This document shows, one piece after another, positions 28,747-38,971 of a stretch of 64,000 nt of DNA. The stretch spans positions 3,133 to 67,132 of the forward strand of contig DAOSOK010000030.1 of the NCBI GenBank assembly GCA_035373905.1. The letters run 5' to 3'. A model generated the notes under the pieces. The model was not told the DNA's origin and did not search any database. It was given only the letters and a program-made list of their open reading frames with translations. A program made the position numbers and the translations under genes. This DNA is from Candidatus Ozemobacteraceae bacterium. GTDB taxonomy: Bacteria; Muiribacteriota; Ozemobacteria; Ozemobacterales; Ozemobacteraceae. Within the stretch, counting starts at the first letter, position 1; the number at the start of each line of letters is the position of its first letter.

Positions 28747-31013
28747 ACTGGCTCCTGGGACTTCTCGGCTTCGACCCGGCGCCGATTCAGACGATCGAGT
28801 CGGTGCGGTTCGGCCTCGGCTGGGGCTGGGCCGGCCTTCTTCTCGCGCTGCTGGTCGCGCTTCCCTGGTTCATTCTCACCTACCGGGTCGAGGACAAGCC
28901 CTGTCCGAGGCCGCTGTTCATCACGCTCACGGGCCTCCGCATCCTGTTCGTCGCGGGCCTCCTGACGATGCTCGCCGGGCTCAAGTGTACCGTTTCCGGC
29001 TGGATTCCCCAGAAGAACAAGCTGGCCCTCGTGATGGACACCTCTCGCAGCATGAGCATCAAGGAAGAGGAGCTGACCAGGATCGAGCGCGTCCAGGCAG
29101 CGCTTCAGAAGGGCCGCCTGCTCGAGAAGCTCGAGAAGAAAACGGGCATCACGCCGGCCCTGTTCTCGTTCGCCGGCTCGGTCGCGCCGCTCGGCCGCGA
29201 CGACGTCGCCTCGTTCGGCCTCTCGGCCGACGGCCCCCAGACGAACCTGACACGCGCCGTCACCGACATCACCGGCCACCTCGGCGAGGGCAACCTGCTC
29301 GGCGTGGTCATCCTGACGGACGGCGCGCATAACACGGGCGATTCGCCGCTCGACGCGCTCGGCCGCGTCCGCACTCCGCTGTATTTCCTCGGCGCCGGAA
29401 AAACCGGCCAGACGCGCGATCTCGCGATTTCGATCGAGCGGCCGCCCGCGATCGGGTATCTCAACTCGATGGTCCGCCTGCGCGGCGAGCTCCGCATCCA
29501 GCGGATCGCATCCGCGTCCATCCCCGTGACGGTCCTGCGCGACGGCGCCCCGTTCACGTCCCTGCCTCTCGACGTGCCGGCCGGGCAAACGAGAATACCT
29601 TTCGCTATAAATATCCCGTGCGATACGGAAGGCGCGTTCACGTATGCCGTCTCGGTCCCAAAACTCGACGGTGAGCTGACGCACGAGAACAACGAGACGG
29701 CGTTCCTGCTGAAGGTCGTGAAGGAGCGGCTCAAGATTTTGATCCTCGCAGGTTCTCCGTCCTGGGATCAGACCTTCATCCGGGCCGCCGCGCGCGGCGA
29801 TCCGAACGCCCACGTCTGCGGCTGGACGCGCGTCACCGACGACCGCTGGCTGCCCACCGTCGATTTCGAGCTGAAGGCCGCCGTTCCCGCCCCCGCGATC
29901 GCGTCCGACCTCGAGGACGCCGACGTCGTGATTCTCGCGGGCATCCGCGAGACGCTCCTGGAGCCCCATGCCGAGCTTCTCCTGAAAAAGCTCGAATCGG
30001 GGAGAACCGGCATGCTGATCCTGCCCGGCGCCGACGGATACGCGAAACTCGGATACGCGGGCTCGAAACTGGCCCAGATCTTCCCCGTCCCGCTCGACGG
30101 CGAGTCCTGGGTCGGAACCCCGTGCAGCCTGGCCCTGCCGACGCGCGAGACGCCGTATGCGTTCCTGCGCCTGCTCGACGACCCGATCGAGAACCAGGAG
30201 TTCTTCTCCTCGCTGCCGAAGTTCGACGGCCTGTTCACCTACCCCGGCCGCAAGAGCGGCGCCGAGGTGCTGCTTTCGACGACGCTGTCCCGCGGCGGCA
30301 CGCTCCAGCCCGCGTTCCTGACGCATCGCGTTGGACAGGGGAACGTTGCGATGCTGTGCGGCGGGCCGCTCTGGCCGATGGGATTCACGCAGGTCCCGAC
30401 CGACCGCACGATCCGCCCCTACACGGCCTTCGTCATCAACACGCTGAAATGGCTCGCGAATCGCCGCGAGGACGCCCAGGTGACCCTCGAACTCCCGTCT
30501 TCGCGCGGCTTCGTCGGCCAGCCGGCGACGCTCCGCGTCTGGGTCAGCGACGCGCGCCGCCAGCCGGTCGACTCGGCCCAGGTCACCGCCCAGGTCAAGG
30601 CCGGAAGCGGCGAACCGGTCTCGCTCACGTTCACGGCCACGACCGAGAAAGGCTGTTACGAGGCCTCGCTCATCCCGGCCGCCCGCGGGCTGCACGCGAT
30701 CGCCGCGAAGGCCGTCAAGCAGGGCTCGCTTCTCGGCGAGGCCTCCGGCAAGCTCCTGGTCGAGGTTCCGACGGTCGAGTTCGACGATCCCGAAGTCAAC
30801 ATCGCGCTGATGATGGCCCTCGCCTCGTCGTCCGGCGGCGCCTACCGGCCGGTCGAGGCGCACGACGAGCTTCTCGGCCTGATCAAGCCGACCCCCGGCC
30901 AGAAGCGCGAGACGAAGACCTTCGACGCGCGCGACAGCGGGATCCTGCTCGCCCTCCTGCTCATCCTGCCGCTGATCGAGTGGACGATCCGCCGAAAGAG
31001 AGGATTCAGCTGA
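28743..31013 (+). CDS. Large VWA-domain membrane protein (BatA/B-like paralogue)
   Basis: The 756-residue protein has N-terminal helices (GWAGLLLALLVALPWFILTY and ITLTGLRILFVAGLLTMLAG). A VWA domain with MDTSRSMSI (about 99-107) and LTDGAHNTGD follows, then a long beta-rich and amidotransferase-like region (LKILILAGSPSWDQTFIRAA). A C-terminal helix, GILLALLLILPLIEWTIRRK, closes the protein. It resembles its upstream neighbour in layout, so the two may form a heteromer. ATGA overlap upstream and TGATG overlap downstream indicate coupled translation. Confidence 0.88.
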   Translation: MNWLLGLLGFDPAPIQTIESVRFGLGWGWAGLLLALLVALPWFILTYRVEDKPCPRPLFITLTGLRILFVAGLLTMLAGLKCTVSGWIPQKNKLALVMDTSRSMSIKEEELTRIERVQAALQKGRLLEKLEKKTGITPALFSFAGSVAPLGRDDVASFGLSADGPQTNLTRAVTDITGHLGEGNLLGVVILTDGAHNTGDSPLDALGRVRTPLYFLGAGKTGQTRDLAISIERPPAIGYLNSMVRLRGELRIQRIASASIPVTVLRDGAPFTSLPLDVPAGQTRIPFAINIPCDTEGAFTYAVSVPKLDGELTHENNETAFLLKVVKERLKILILAGSPSWDQTFIRAAARGDPNAHVCGWTRVTDDRWLPTVDFELKAAVPAPAIASDLEDADVVILAGIRETLLEPHAELLLKKLESGRTGMLILPGADGYAKLGYAGSKLAQIFPVPLDGESWVGTPCSLALPTRETPYAFLRLLDDPIENQEFFSSLPKFDGLFTYPGRKSGAEVLLSTTLSRGGTLQPAFLTHRVGQGNVAMLCGGPLWPMGFTQVPTDRTIRPYTAFVINTLKWLANRREDAQVTLELPSSRGFVGQPATLRVWVSDARRQPVDSAQVTAQVKAGSGEPVSLTFTATTEKGCYEASLIPAARGLHAIAAKAVKQGSLLGEASGKLLVEVPTVEFDDPEVNIALMMALASSSGGAYRPVEAHDELLGLIKPTPGQKRETKTFDARDSGILLALLLILPLIEWTIRRKRGFS

Positions 31014-31699
31014 TGCATGCCTCGACGAAGCGCCTCGCCTCTCTGACAATCCTTTCCGCGTTCCTGTTCCTCCTTTGCGGAGCCGCTCCGGCCGCCGAGT
31101 GGGGAACCATCGCAATCCCGCGCATCCAGTACGGCGGCGGGGGCGACTGGTATACCGATCCGACCTCGCTCCCGAACCTGCTCAAGGCCGCCGCAGACCG
31201 ATTCAATCTGTCGACGCGCCCCGACAATTTCGCGATCCGCGTTTCCGACCAGTCGCTTTTTGCGTATCCTATGATATATATCACAGGGCATGGTAACGTC
31301 AAATTCGAGGACCATGAAGTGAACCGCCTCGTCACCTACCTCGATAACGGCGGATTCCTCTGGGTCGACGACTGCTACGGCATCGACCGGTCGATCCGGC
31401 GCGAGTTCCGCAAGCTGTATCCCGACAAGGAACTGGCCCTTCTTCCCGCCGACCACCCGATCTACCGTTCGGCCTACGATCTTCCGAAGGGCCTTCCCAA
31501 GATCCACGAGCACGATGGGAAGCCGCCCCAGGGCTATGGTATCTTCAGTAAGGGGCGTCTGGTCATCTTCTACACCTACGAAACCGACATCGGCGACGGC
31601 CTCGAGGACGAGGGCGTCCACCCCGAGAACACGCCCGAAAAGCGCGAGGAAGCCATGAAGATGGCCCTCAACATCCTGTTCTACGCCCTCTCGCAGTGA
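31013..31699 (+). CDS. DUF4159 secreted protein
   Basis: The 228-residue protein has a signal peptide (SLTILSAFLFLLCGAAPAAE). The mature domain begins IAIPRIQYGGGGDWYTDP and contains YITGHGNVKF and DNGGFLWVDDC, the DUF4159 pattern, a fold related to glutamine-amidotransferase-like domains. DUF4159 genes are known neighbours of MoxR/VWA operons, but the role is unknown. The start at ATG 31013 overlaps the previous stop (TGATG). The stop overlaps a GTG start of the next gene. Confidence 0.9.
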   Translation: MHASTKRLASLTILSAFLFLLCGAAPAAEWGTIAIPRIQYGGGGDWYTDPTSLPNLLKAAADRFNLSTRPDNFAIRVSDQSLFAYPMIYITGHGNVKFEDHEVNRLVTYLDNGGFLWVDDCYGIDRSIRREFRKLYPDKELALLPADHPIYRSAYDLPKGLPKIHEHDGKPPQGYGIFSKGRLVIFYTYETDIGDGLEDEGVHPENTPEKREEAMKMALNILFYALSQ

Positions 31700-34600
31700 A
31701 CGACATGCAGACGAAACAGCCTCTCGACCTGCTCGCGGCCTTTCCCCACAACCGGGAACGGTTCGAAGCGCTGCTCGCGCAGTACCGGCGGAGACGCCAG
31801 GCGCGGGTGATGATCGCCCGCCTCGGCTGGTGCGCCGCGTCGTTTCTGGGCGTTCTGCTGGTCTTCCTGCTCGTCGAGCGGACCCAGCTCCAGTCGGAAG
31901 CCATGCGCTGGCTCCACGTGCTCGCCTCGTGGGGATTGTCGCTGTTCTGGATGATCCAGGCGGTGCGGGCGTTCGTCGTGCCGCCGGATGACGTCGAGAT
32001 GGCGGTCGAGATCGAAGACACCGATCCAGCGAGATTCCGGTCGCTGATCGCAAGCGCGGCCGAGTTCGCGAAGCCAGATCCTGAGGAGGAAGGCGAGTTT
32101 CCGGCTCCCGTCCGCGCCGCCACGTCGTCGGCCCTCAAGCGGCTGACCGTCTCGTCGGCCGCCGTGACGCTGTCGGATTCGGACATCGCCGCGGCGCTCA
32201 GGAAGTTCTCGCGCAGGCGCGCGATCATCACGCTGGCGGTCGTCGCGGCGATGCTGTTCGTCTGGACGCTCCTCTCCCCCGCGGAAGTCCGGCGCGGCGC
32301 CCTGCGCCTGCTCCGGCCGCTCGCCGATCTTCCGTCCTGGTCGCTGCTCGAACTGGACGTCCGGCCCGGCAACCGTGTCCTCGCGCTCGGCGACAACCTC
32401 GAGATTTCCGTCGCGCCGAGCCAGCCGACCGATCAGGAGCCCGTTCTGACGCTGTTCAAGCCGAAAGCCACGGAAGGAACGGCGACGGAAATGTACCCGG
32501 ACGAGACGGCGTCGGTCTCGCGCTACGTCTACACCCTGACGGGGCTCCAGGAGTCGACCGACTACCAGGTCAGCATCGGCCGCGTCACGTCTGACCGGTT
32601 CTCGATCACGGTCATGCCCCGGCCCGAACTGTCTGAACTCCGGCTGACGCTCCATCATCCCGCCTATCTGGCCACGCAGCCGGAAGTCCTCGCCGAGGGC
32701 GTCGGCGACGCATCGATCATCGCGGGATCGCGCATCGACATCACGGGCCGTTCCAGCCAGCGGCTGAAGAGCGCCGTCATCAGCACCGTTCCCGGGGCGT
32801 CGATCACGGCCGCCATCGAGCACGGCGACACGTTCTCGACGAGCCTTACCATAGCGACAGATACACGATGGTCGGTGCAGCTGACCAACGAGTTCGGGCT
32901 GTCGAACGACAACCCCGTCAGGTTCAAGATCACGGCCCTTCACGACGCCTCGCCGACGGTGACGATCCTCAAGCCGGCCATGGACATCGAGTTCCCGACG
33001 TCGAAGCGGCTCGATCTGAAGGTCGAGGCGACGGACGATTTCGGGGTCGTGACGACGGTTCTCTGGTACGCGGTGGGCGACCGCCGGGACTGGATACCGC
33101 TCAACCTGAAGGCGGATTTTTCCCCGAGAACGCGGTTCGAGGTCGAGTTTCCGTGGATGCTCGACACGCTCGCGATCGAGCCGGGCACGAAGGTCTCGTA
33201 TTTCGTGAAGGCCGAGGACAGCGTCAAGCCGGTTCCCAACACGGCCTCCTCGCCGGTGTATCACCTGAACATGCCGTCGATGTACGACGTGTACAAGGGC
33301 GGCGAGAAGGCGCAGGAAGACGTGACGAAGCAGCTCCAGGAGTTGATGGAAGCCCAGAAAATGCGCCGGCAGGCTCTCGAGCAGACGTTCGAGCAGATCA
33401 AGCACGAGGGGCGCATGGACGAGGCGACCGAGCGGAAGATCCGCGAATCGCTCCAGGAGGGCGAGCAGCGCCAGAAACAGGCGGAGGAGATCATCAACAA
33501 GTTCCAGGATCTGCAACAGAACTCGAAGGACAACCCCTTCTCGTCACCCGAGGCGCTCGAGAAGATGCAGAAGGTGAACCAGCTGATGAACGAGGTGCTC
33601 GACGACGAGGCGAAGCGGCTGATGAAGCAGTTGCGCGAGTCGCTCACCACGATGAAGCTCGATCCGAAGGAGCTCGAGAAGTTCGAGGAAGCCTTCAAGA
33701 TGGACAACTACCTCAAGAACCTCGACCGGACGATCGAACTGCTCAAGCAGCTCAAGGACGAGCAGAAGCTCGACGCGCTCGGAAAGACCGCCGACGATCT
33801 CCTGAAGCGGCAGCAGCGGATGGCGTCGGAGACGGCGGCTCTCGCGGAGAAACAAAAGCAGGGCACCCTTTCCCCGGAAGAGGAGTCGAAGCTGAAGGAC
33901 CTCGCGGCCCAGCAGGAGAAGCTCCGCCAGGAACTCGAACAACTCCAGAAGCAAGCGCAGGAGCTGGCCGAGCAGAAGCCGAAGCCAGGCGAGCCGCAGA
34001 ATCCCGCCACGGAAGACGTGAAGAACATGCGTGACGCGATGAAGCAGGAGGATTACAAGAAGACGGCCGAGGAGATCAAGAAGAATCTCGAACAGAAGAA
34101 CCCTGCCGGCGCCAAAGAGCAGCAGCAGCGGATGCTCAAGTTCCTCGAGTCGCTCGCGAAAAGCGGGCAGAAGATCTGCAACACCTGTTCCGGCGGCCAG
34201 CGACAACAGCTCGACCTGTCCCGATTCGTCCGGCGTTCGCTTGACGTCGCGCGCGATCAGGAGAAGCTGTTGCTGCAGCTCAACGGCCTGCCCGGCCAGT
34301 TCATGCGCGGCCAGAAGCCGGCCGTCGAGGGGATCATCGACGAGACGTCGGTGCTGCAAGTGATCGTGCGCCAGCAGGCCGCCGACCTGGAGAACGCCCT
34401 CGAGACGCTGGTCAGATCGAGTTTTTCGATCGATCCCTCGGTGCTTCAGCCACTCCAGGGCGTGCAGCCGATGTTCAACGAAATCGTGAAGAATCTCGAG
34501 GACCGCGCGATCGGCCGGTCGCGGCAGGACCAGCGCGAGATCATTCGGCGGTTCAACCAGCTCGCGATGGAGCTGCTGCGCGCCCAGGACCAGAGCCAGT

Positions 34601-35163
34601 CCCAGAGTAACCAGAGCGCCGCGAGCGCGATGCAGCAGTTCAAGGACCTGACGCGGCGGCAGCTGAGCCTGTACCAGCAGATGATGCGCCAGCAGCGCTC
34701 GCCCGCCGACCAGCGCATGATGGAAGAGATGCGGCGCATGGCGATGGAGCAGCGGAAGATCCGCGAGTCGCTCGAACAGCTGATGCGCGAGGGCAAGCAG
34801 CAGATGCGGACGCTGGGCCGGCTCGACGACGTGCTCAAGGACATGCAGGACCTCGAGACGAAGACCCTCGACCCGCGCCTGCGCCGCGAGGTCGCCGAGC
34901 GTCAGAAGTCGATCTACGACCGCATGCTCAAGGCCCAGAAGTCGATCAGGAACCGCGAGGAGGAGAGCGAGGAGCGGAAGGCCGTCAAGGCGCGCGAGAT
35001 CGTGCAGACGGCCCCCGACAAGCCGCTTCCGCAGATCGGCACCGACAGCCGCGACCTGTCGCGCGACTTCCTGGGCGAGAGCCGCGAGGAGTATCCGAAG
35101 AATTTCGAGACGCTGCTGCGCGAGTATTACAAATCGCTGAGTTTGTCGGGAGAAAAATTGTGA
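31696..35163 (+). CDS. DUF4175-like membrane protein with very long coiled coil
   Basis: The 1155-residue protein has three N-terminal helices (including FLGVLLVFLLVERTQL, LSLFWMIQAVRAFVV and AIITLAVVAAMLFVWTLL). Several beta-rich, Ig-like segments follow at about 225-530, then a charged Gln/Glu/Lys-rich coiled coil of about 600 residues (540-1140). A lone CNTC motif sits in the middle of the coil. Architecture and neighbours match DUF4175-type proteins. The start is GTG 31696 (overlapping the previous stop) or ATG 31705. It may be a periplasm-spanning scaffold of the operon's complex. Confidence 0.8.
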   Translation: MNDMQTKQPLDLLAAFPHNRERFEALLAQYRRRRQARVMIARLGWCAASFLGVLLVFLLVERTQLQSEAMRWLHVLASWGLSLFWMIQAVRAFVVPPDDVEMAVEIEDTDPARFRSLIASAAEFAKPDPEEEGEFPAPVRAATSSALKRLTVSSAAVTLSDSDIAAALRKFSRRRAIITLAVVAAMLFVWTLLSPAEVRRGALRLLRPLADLPSWSLLELDVRPGNRVLALGDNLEISVAPSQPTDQEPVLTLFKPKATEGTATEMYPDETASVSRYVYTLTGLQESTDYQVSIGRVTSDRFSITVMPRPELSELRLTLHHPAYLATQPEVLAEGVGDASIIAGSRIDITGRSSQRLKSAVISTVPGASITAAIEHGDTFSTSLTIATDTRWSVQLTNEFGLSNDNPVRFKITALHDASPTVTILKPAMDIEFPTSKRLDLKVEATDDFGVVTTVLWYAVGDRRDWIPLNLKADFSPRTRFEVEFPWMLDTLAIEPGTKVSYFVKAEDSVKPVPNTASSPVYHLNMPSMYDVYKGGEKAQEDVTKQLQELMEAQKMRRQALEQTFEQIKHEGRMDEATERKIRESLQEGEQRQKQAEEIINKFQDLQQNSKDNPFSSPEALEKMQKVNQLMNEVLDDEAKRLMKQLRESLTTMKLDPKELEKFEEAFKMDNYLKNLDRTIELLKQLKDEQKLDALGKTADDLLKRQQRMASETAALAEKQKQGTLSPEEESKLKDLAAQQEKLRQELEQLQKQAQELAEQKPKPGEPQNPATEDVKNMRDAMKQEDYKKTAEEIKKNLEQKNPAGAKEQQQRMLKFLESLAKSGQKICNTCSGGQRQQLDLSRFVRRSLDVARDQEKLLLQLNGLPGQFMRGQKPAVEGIIDETSVLQVIVRQQAADLENALETLVRSSFSIDPSVLQPLQGVQPMFNEIVKNLEDRAIGRSRQDQREIIRRFNQLAMELLRAQDQSQSQSNQSAASAMQQFKDLTRRQLSLYQQMMRQQRSPADQRMMEEMRRMAMEQRKIRESLEQLMREGKQQMRTLGRLDDVLKDMQDLETKTLDPRLRREVAERQKSIYDRMLKAQKSIRNREEESEERKAVKAREIVQTAPDKPLPQIGTDSRDLSRDFLGESREEYPKNFETLLREYYKSLSLSGEKL

Positions 35164-37640
35164 GAACACTTTTCAGGCGCGCCCTCCCGATTTTTCTGCC
35201 GGCCGTGCTGGCCCTCTCGCCGGTCTGCGTCGGCGCGGCGTTCGCGCAGGCTTCGGCGCCCGCGGTCCCGCGCAATCCGAACGACGCGGTGCGCCTGTAT
35301 CACGAGGCGATGAACGAGTACAGCCTGCGTCATCTGAAAGCCGCGCGCGACCACCTGAACGAACTGGTGAAAGAGTGGCCGGACCATCCGCTCAACCGGC
35401 GCGCCCGCATCGAGCTGGCGCGGGTCTGCGTTGACCTGCGCGAGTATGATCGAGCGATCGAGCTGCTGTCGAGCGTCGCCGAGGGGCCCGCGAACGACGG
35501 GGACACGGTGACCGCGCTCGAGTCGCTTGTCGAGCTGCTGTTCACGCTTCAGCGGTTCAAGCTCGGCGTCGACCTGCTCGAAAAGCGGTGGCAGGCGAAC
35601 CCGAACGACGTCGATCTGGGGAAGAATCTCGCGAAGTTTTATCTGCAGACGGGGCGTTCCGAGGAAGCCCAGCTTCTCCTCGAAAACCTTCTCGAACGCA
35701 CGTCGCGCCGCGATGTGTTCGCCGACCTGCTGAAGCTGGCGACGAAGACCGGCACCGTCGAGCGGCTGATGTCCGCGATCCAGCAACGGAGCGCCAGGTA
35801 TCGGGCCGTCGACTACCTCGAGTTCGTCACCGACTGCCTGATGAGCCTCGCCCGGCACGAAGAGGCGATGAAGATGCTGCGCGAGTCGCCGGAAACGCGC
35901 ACCGATATCGGACTGCTGCGCAAGCTCGCCCGTCTCGAACTCGAGATGAAGGACCCGGCCGCGTCGCTCCAGACGCTACGCCAGATCGAACAACTCCTGC
36001 CGAACGAGTGGGAAACCGCCAAGGCGGCGGGCCATTGCCTGTTCCTGCTGGGCAAGCCGGAGGAAGCCGTCGAGGAGTGGCGGCGTCATCTCAGTTCCCA
36101 GACCGTCCCGAGGCCCGACGGGTATCAGCTGTTCACCGAGGTGCTGATCGAGCACAAACTGTATCCCGAGGCGCTCGAAGCCTTCGCCCAGGCCCGCCAG
36201 GCACTCGGAAACCCGGCCCAGTTCGCTGAGGAACGCGCCGGCGTGCTCGAGGCGATGGGCCGGCACGAGGAAGCTCTCGGCGAGTATCTTGCGGCGATGG
36301 CCAACGGAATGTTCAAGGCAGATATATTTGAGAAGCTATATACGTATAAGTCTTCAACGTTCGACCTTCGCGAGAAGCTGAAGTCGGCTCTGGCTACCTC
36401 ACGGGCGCTCTCGCTGAAGAAGGCGATGCTCGAGGTGCTGATGCGAGGGGAAGCGGCGGCGGACATCCCCGAGATCGCCGGTCTGCTCGACGCGGACGCG
36501 CCCTTTGAGGAACTGCTGTACGAGCGCATCCGTCAGGGGCTCGCAGCGGCGCCGACGGCGTTTCTGCATACGCTGTGCCTCGACCTGGTCCGCCGCGACC
36601 CGCGCCGGGAGCTGGCGCTCAAGTTGTGCCGGCTACTGCTCGACCAGCCCGACCTTTCCGCCGGCCAGGCGAAGGCAGCCTTCGACGCGGCCTCCGCCGC
36701 CGTCGCGCTCGAGCCCGGCCCGGACGCGAAGTTGCGGGCGGCCCTGTTCGTGGCCCTCGGTCATGCGGCGCTCGAGCGGTTTTCCGATACGGCGGCCGCC
36801 GAAACGCTGTTTGCCAAGGCGCTCCAGCCGCCGCTCCCATCGGTGGCGCCGTCGGCCGCGTTCGACGCGGCGCTGTGGCTGATGCGCCTGCACGCCGCAC
36901 GGAACGAGATGCCGGCCGCCGAAGCCGCGCTCGCAACCGCCTCGACCTTCGTGAGCGGGAAAGACCCCATGCACGGCCCGCACGCCGAGGAGCTTCCCGT
37001 TGCCTTCCAGGGCGAGGGCGGTGCGATTTCGTTCCAGGATCTCATGCTGGACCCGGAGGAACCGCTGTTCGAAGGAAACGAGGGACAAGCCCGTCTGCTG
37101 TACGAAACGGCTTGGCTCCAGGCGCAGCGGGGCGATTACCAGAACGCTCTCGATACGCTTCGCAAGCTCACCGAGGAATACCCGGAATCGCTTTGGATGG
37201 ATGACGGGCTTCGTCTCGCCCTGCTGATCACGATGGGATCGACCGGAAACATGGACGGGCTGAAGATCCTGTTCGAGGCCGACCGGCTCGCCCTGACGGG
37301 AAAGGCGATCGAAGCCGTTCCCGCCCTGGAGAGCCTCGCTCTCACCGCATCGGGGACGCCGCTCGCCCTCGACGCCGCCGCGAAAGCGCTCCTATTCTCT
37401 GAAACGGCCTCCGACGCCGCGTCGCTGATGTCGAAGCTGGACGCCTTCGTCGCCCGCCACCCCGCCCACTGGGCGGTTCCCGATCTCATGATGCTTCACT
37501 GGAGGCTGATGAAACGCTCGAACGCGCCGGCCACGAGCGAATTGGAGCTGCTGAAACAATTCGTCGACCGCTTTCCGGGCGATCTGCGCTCCCGGCGCGC
37601 CAGGCTCGCCATCGCCGACCTGCTCCGCCGGAGCCGCTGA
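35160..37640 (+). CDS. Secreted tetratricopeptide-repeat protein
   Basis: The 826-residue protein has a signal peptide (AVLALSPVCVGAAFAQA). It consists largely of TPR-like helical hairpins, clear at about 38-80 (AVRLYHEAMNEYSLRHLKAA), about 260-400 and 640-690 (ETAWLQAQRGDYQNALDTL). A scaffold or adaptor role is likely. The start is GTG 35160, overlapping the previous stop as GTGA. A 35-bp AT-rich patch near 36318-36352 encodes DIFEKLYTYK inside otherwise GC-rich sequence. Confidence 0.88.
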   Translation: MRTLFRRALPIFLPAVLALSPVCVGAAFAQASAPAVPRNPNDAVRLYHEAMNEYSLRHLKAARDHLNELVKEWPDHPLNRRARIELARVCVDLREYDRAIELLSSVAEGPANDGDTVTALESLVELLFTLQRFKLGVDLLEKRWQANPNDVDLGKNLAKFYLQTGRSEEAQLLLENLLERTSRRDVFADLLKLATKTGTVERLMSAIQQRSARYRAVDYLEFVTDCLMSLARHEEAMKMLRESPETRTDIGLLRKLARLELEMKDPAASLQTLRQIEQLLPNEWETAKAAGHCLFLLGKPEEAVEEWRRHLSSQTVPRPDGYQLFTEVLIEHKLYPEALEAFAQARQALGNPAQFAEERAGVLEAMGRHEEALGEYLAAMANGMFKADIFEKLYTYKSSTFDLREKLKSALATSRALSLKKAMLEVLMRGEAAADIPEIAGLLDADAPFEELLYERIRQGLAAAPTAFLHTLCLDLVRRDPRRELALKLCRLLLDQPDLSAGQAKAAFDAASAAVALEPGPDAKLRAALFVALGHAALERFSDTAAAETLFAKALQPPLPSVAPSAAFDAALWLMRLHAARNEMPAAEAALATASTFVSGKDPMHGPHAEELPVAFQGEGGAISFQDLMLDPEEPLFEGNEGQARLLYETAWLQAQRGDYQNALDTLRKLTEEYPESLWMDDGLRLALLITMGSTGNMDGLKILFEADRLALTGKAIEAVPALESLALTASGTPLALDAAAKALLFSETASDAASLMSKLDAFVARHPAHWAVPDLMMLHWRLMKRSNAPATSELELLKQFVDRFPGDLRSRRARLAIADLLRRSR

Positions 37641-37649
37641 GGACAGACA

Positions 37650-38930
37650 ATGCACGCACACCGCCGCCGATTCCCCCGTTTGCCGATGCTCGCCGCCACC
37701 CTTCTTGCAGCCCTTCTGAGCGCCCTGCCGGTCTCGGCGGCGAAACTCCTGATCCCGATGGACGACGACCAGACGGACCACCTGCGTGCCTACGGGATCG
37801 CGTATTACGCGCTCGACAAGGGGGGCATCGACGTCGAATGGCTCCTCAACTACCGAGGCGGCTCGTTTCTGATGGACGATATCGATATGGTCCGGAACCG
37901 CGCTCGCGAACTCGGGGTCAGGACCGCGTCGATTCCCGACGAGGAAGCCCTGCAGATCCTGGCGAAGATCGAGGACGACAACATGGAGCGGGTGCTGCTC
38001 GAGAAGGCGCCGAAGGTGGCCGTCTACTCACCCGACTACGCCGAGCCGTGGGACGACGCCGTGACGCTGGTTCTCACGTATGCCGAGATCCCGTTCGAGA
38101 AGTTCTACGATAAACAGGTGCTCGACGGGACAATCTCGCGTTACGACTGGATTCACCTGCATCATGAGGATTTCACCGGCCAGTTCGGCAAGTTCTACGG
38201 CTCGTTCCGGTTCGCCGACTGGTACCGCAAGCAGGTCACGCAGGCCCAGCTCGACGCTCAGAAATACGGGTTCGCGAAAGTAACCCAACTCAAACTGGCG
38301 GTCGCGCGCGGCATCAAGAAGTTCGTCCTCGACGGCGGCTTTCTGTTCGCCATGTGCTCGGCTGTCGATTCCCTCGACATCGCGCTCGCGGCGAACGGCA
38401 CCGATATCGTCGCGACGGAACTGGACGGGGATCCGCCCGACCCGCTGTACGCTTCGAAACTCGACTTCAGCCAGACGTTCGCATTTCAGAACTTCAGCCT
38501 GATTCCCGATCCGATGGTGTACGAATTTTCCGACATCGACGTCTCCAACAATTACATGGGCGACGCCGGCACGTTCAAACTGTTCGAGTTCTCCGCGAAA
38601 GTTGACCCGATCCCGACGATGCTGACCCAGAATCACCGCGGCGTCATCGACGGCTTCTTCGGCCAGACCACCGGGTTCCGCAAGAGCTTGCTGAAGCCAT
38701 CCGTCACGGTGATGGCCGAAAACAACGACGGCATCTCGGTGAAATATATTCGCGGAGATATAGGCAAGGGAACCTTCTGTTTCTTCGGAGGCCACGACCC
38801 GGCCGACGTCAGCCACGTCGTCGGGGAGGGCCCGACGAAACTCGATTTGCACAAGAACAGCCCCGGATACCGGCTCATTCTGAATAACATTCTCTTCCCC
38901 GCCGCAAAAAAGAAAGAACGAAAAACCTGA
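37650..38930 (+). CDS. Secreted protein of the PMDDxQ family (mislabelled asparagine synthetase B)
   Basis: The 426-residue protein has a signal peptide ending near LPVSAA. The mature N-terminus, LLIPMDDDQTDHLRAYGIAY, and later YDWIHLHHEDFTGQFGKFYG, GGFLFAMCSA and PTMLTQNHRGVI are near-identical to a family common in Bacteroidota. From memory, that family is often annotated asparagine synthetase B, although it has no synthetase or N-type amidotransferase motif. It probably has a class-I amidotransferase-like fold. It lies 9 bp after the TPR gene and 41 bp before the M48 protease gene. Function unknown. Confidence 0.82.
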   Translation: MHAHRRRFPRLPMLAATLLAALLSALPVSAAKLLIPMDDDQTDHLRAYGIAYYALDKGGIDVEWLLNYRGGSFLMDDIDMVRNRARELGVRTASIPDEEALQILAKIEDDNMERVLLEKAPKVAVYSPDYAEPWDDAVTLVLTYAEIPFEKFYDKQVLDGTISRYDWIHLHHEDFTGQFGKFYGSFRFADWYRKQVTQAQLDAQKYGFAKVTQLKLAVARGIKKFVLDGGFLFAMCSAVDSLDIALAANGTDIVATELDGDPPDPLYASKLDFSQTFAFQNFSLIPDPMVYEFSDIDVSNNYMGDAGTFKLFEFSAKVDPIPTMLTQNHRGVIDGFFGQTTGFRKSLLKPSVTVMAENNDGISVKYIRGDIGKGTFCFFGGHDPADVSHVVGEGPTKLDLHKNSPGYRLILNNILFPAAKKKERKT

Positions 38931-38971
38931 CGAGCCGCATATCGTCACGGTTCGAGGCCTGAGCACACCCT

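Noticed and set aside
37650..38930. Asparagine synthetase B
   Set aside because: The protein is secreted, lacks the N-terminal Cys2 amidotransferase and synthetase motifs, and sits in an envelope operon. The name is a propagated label.
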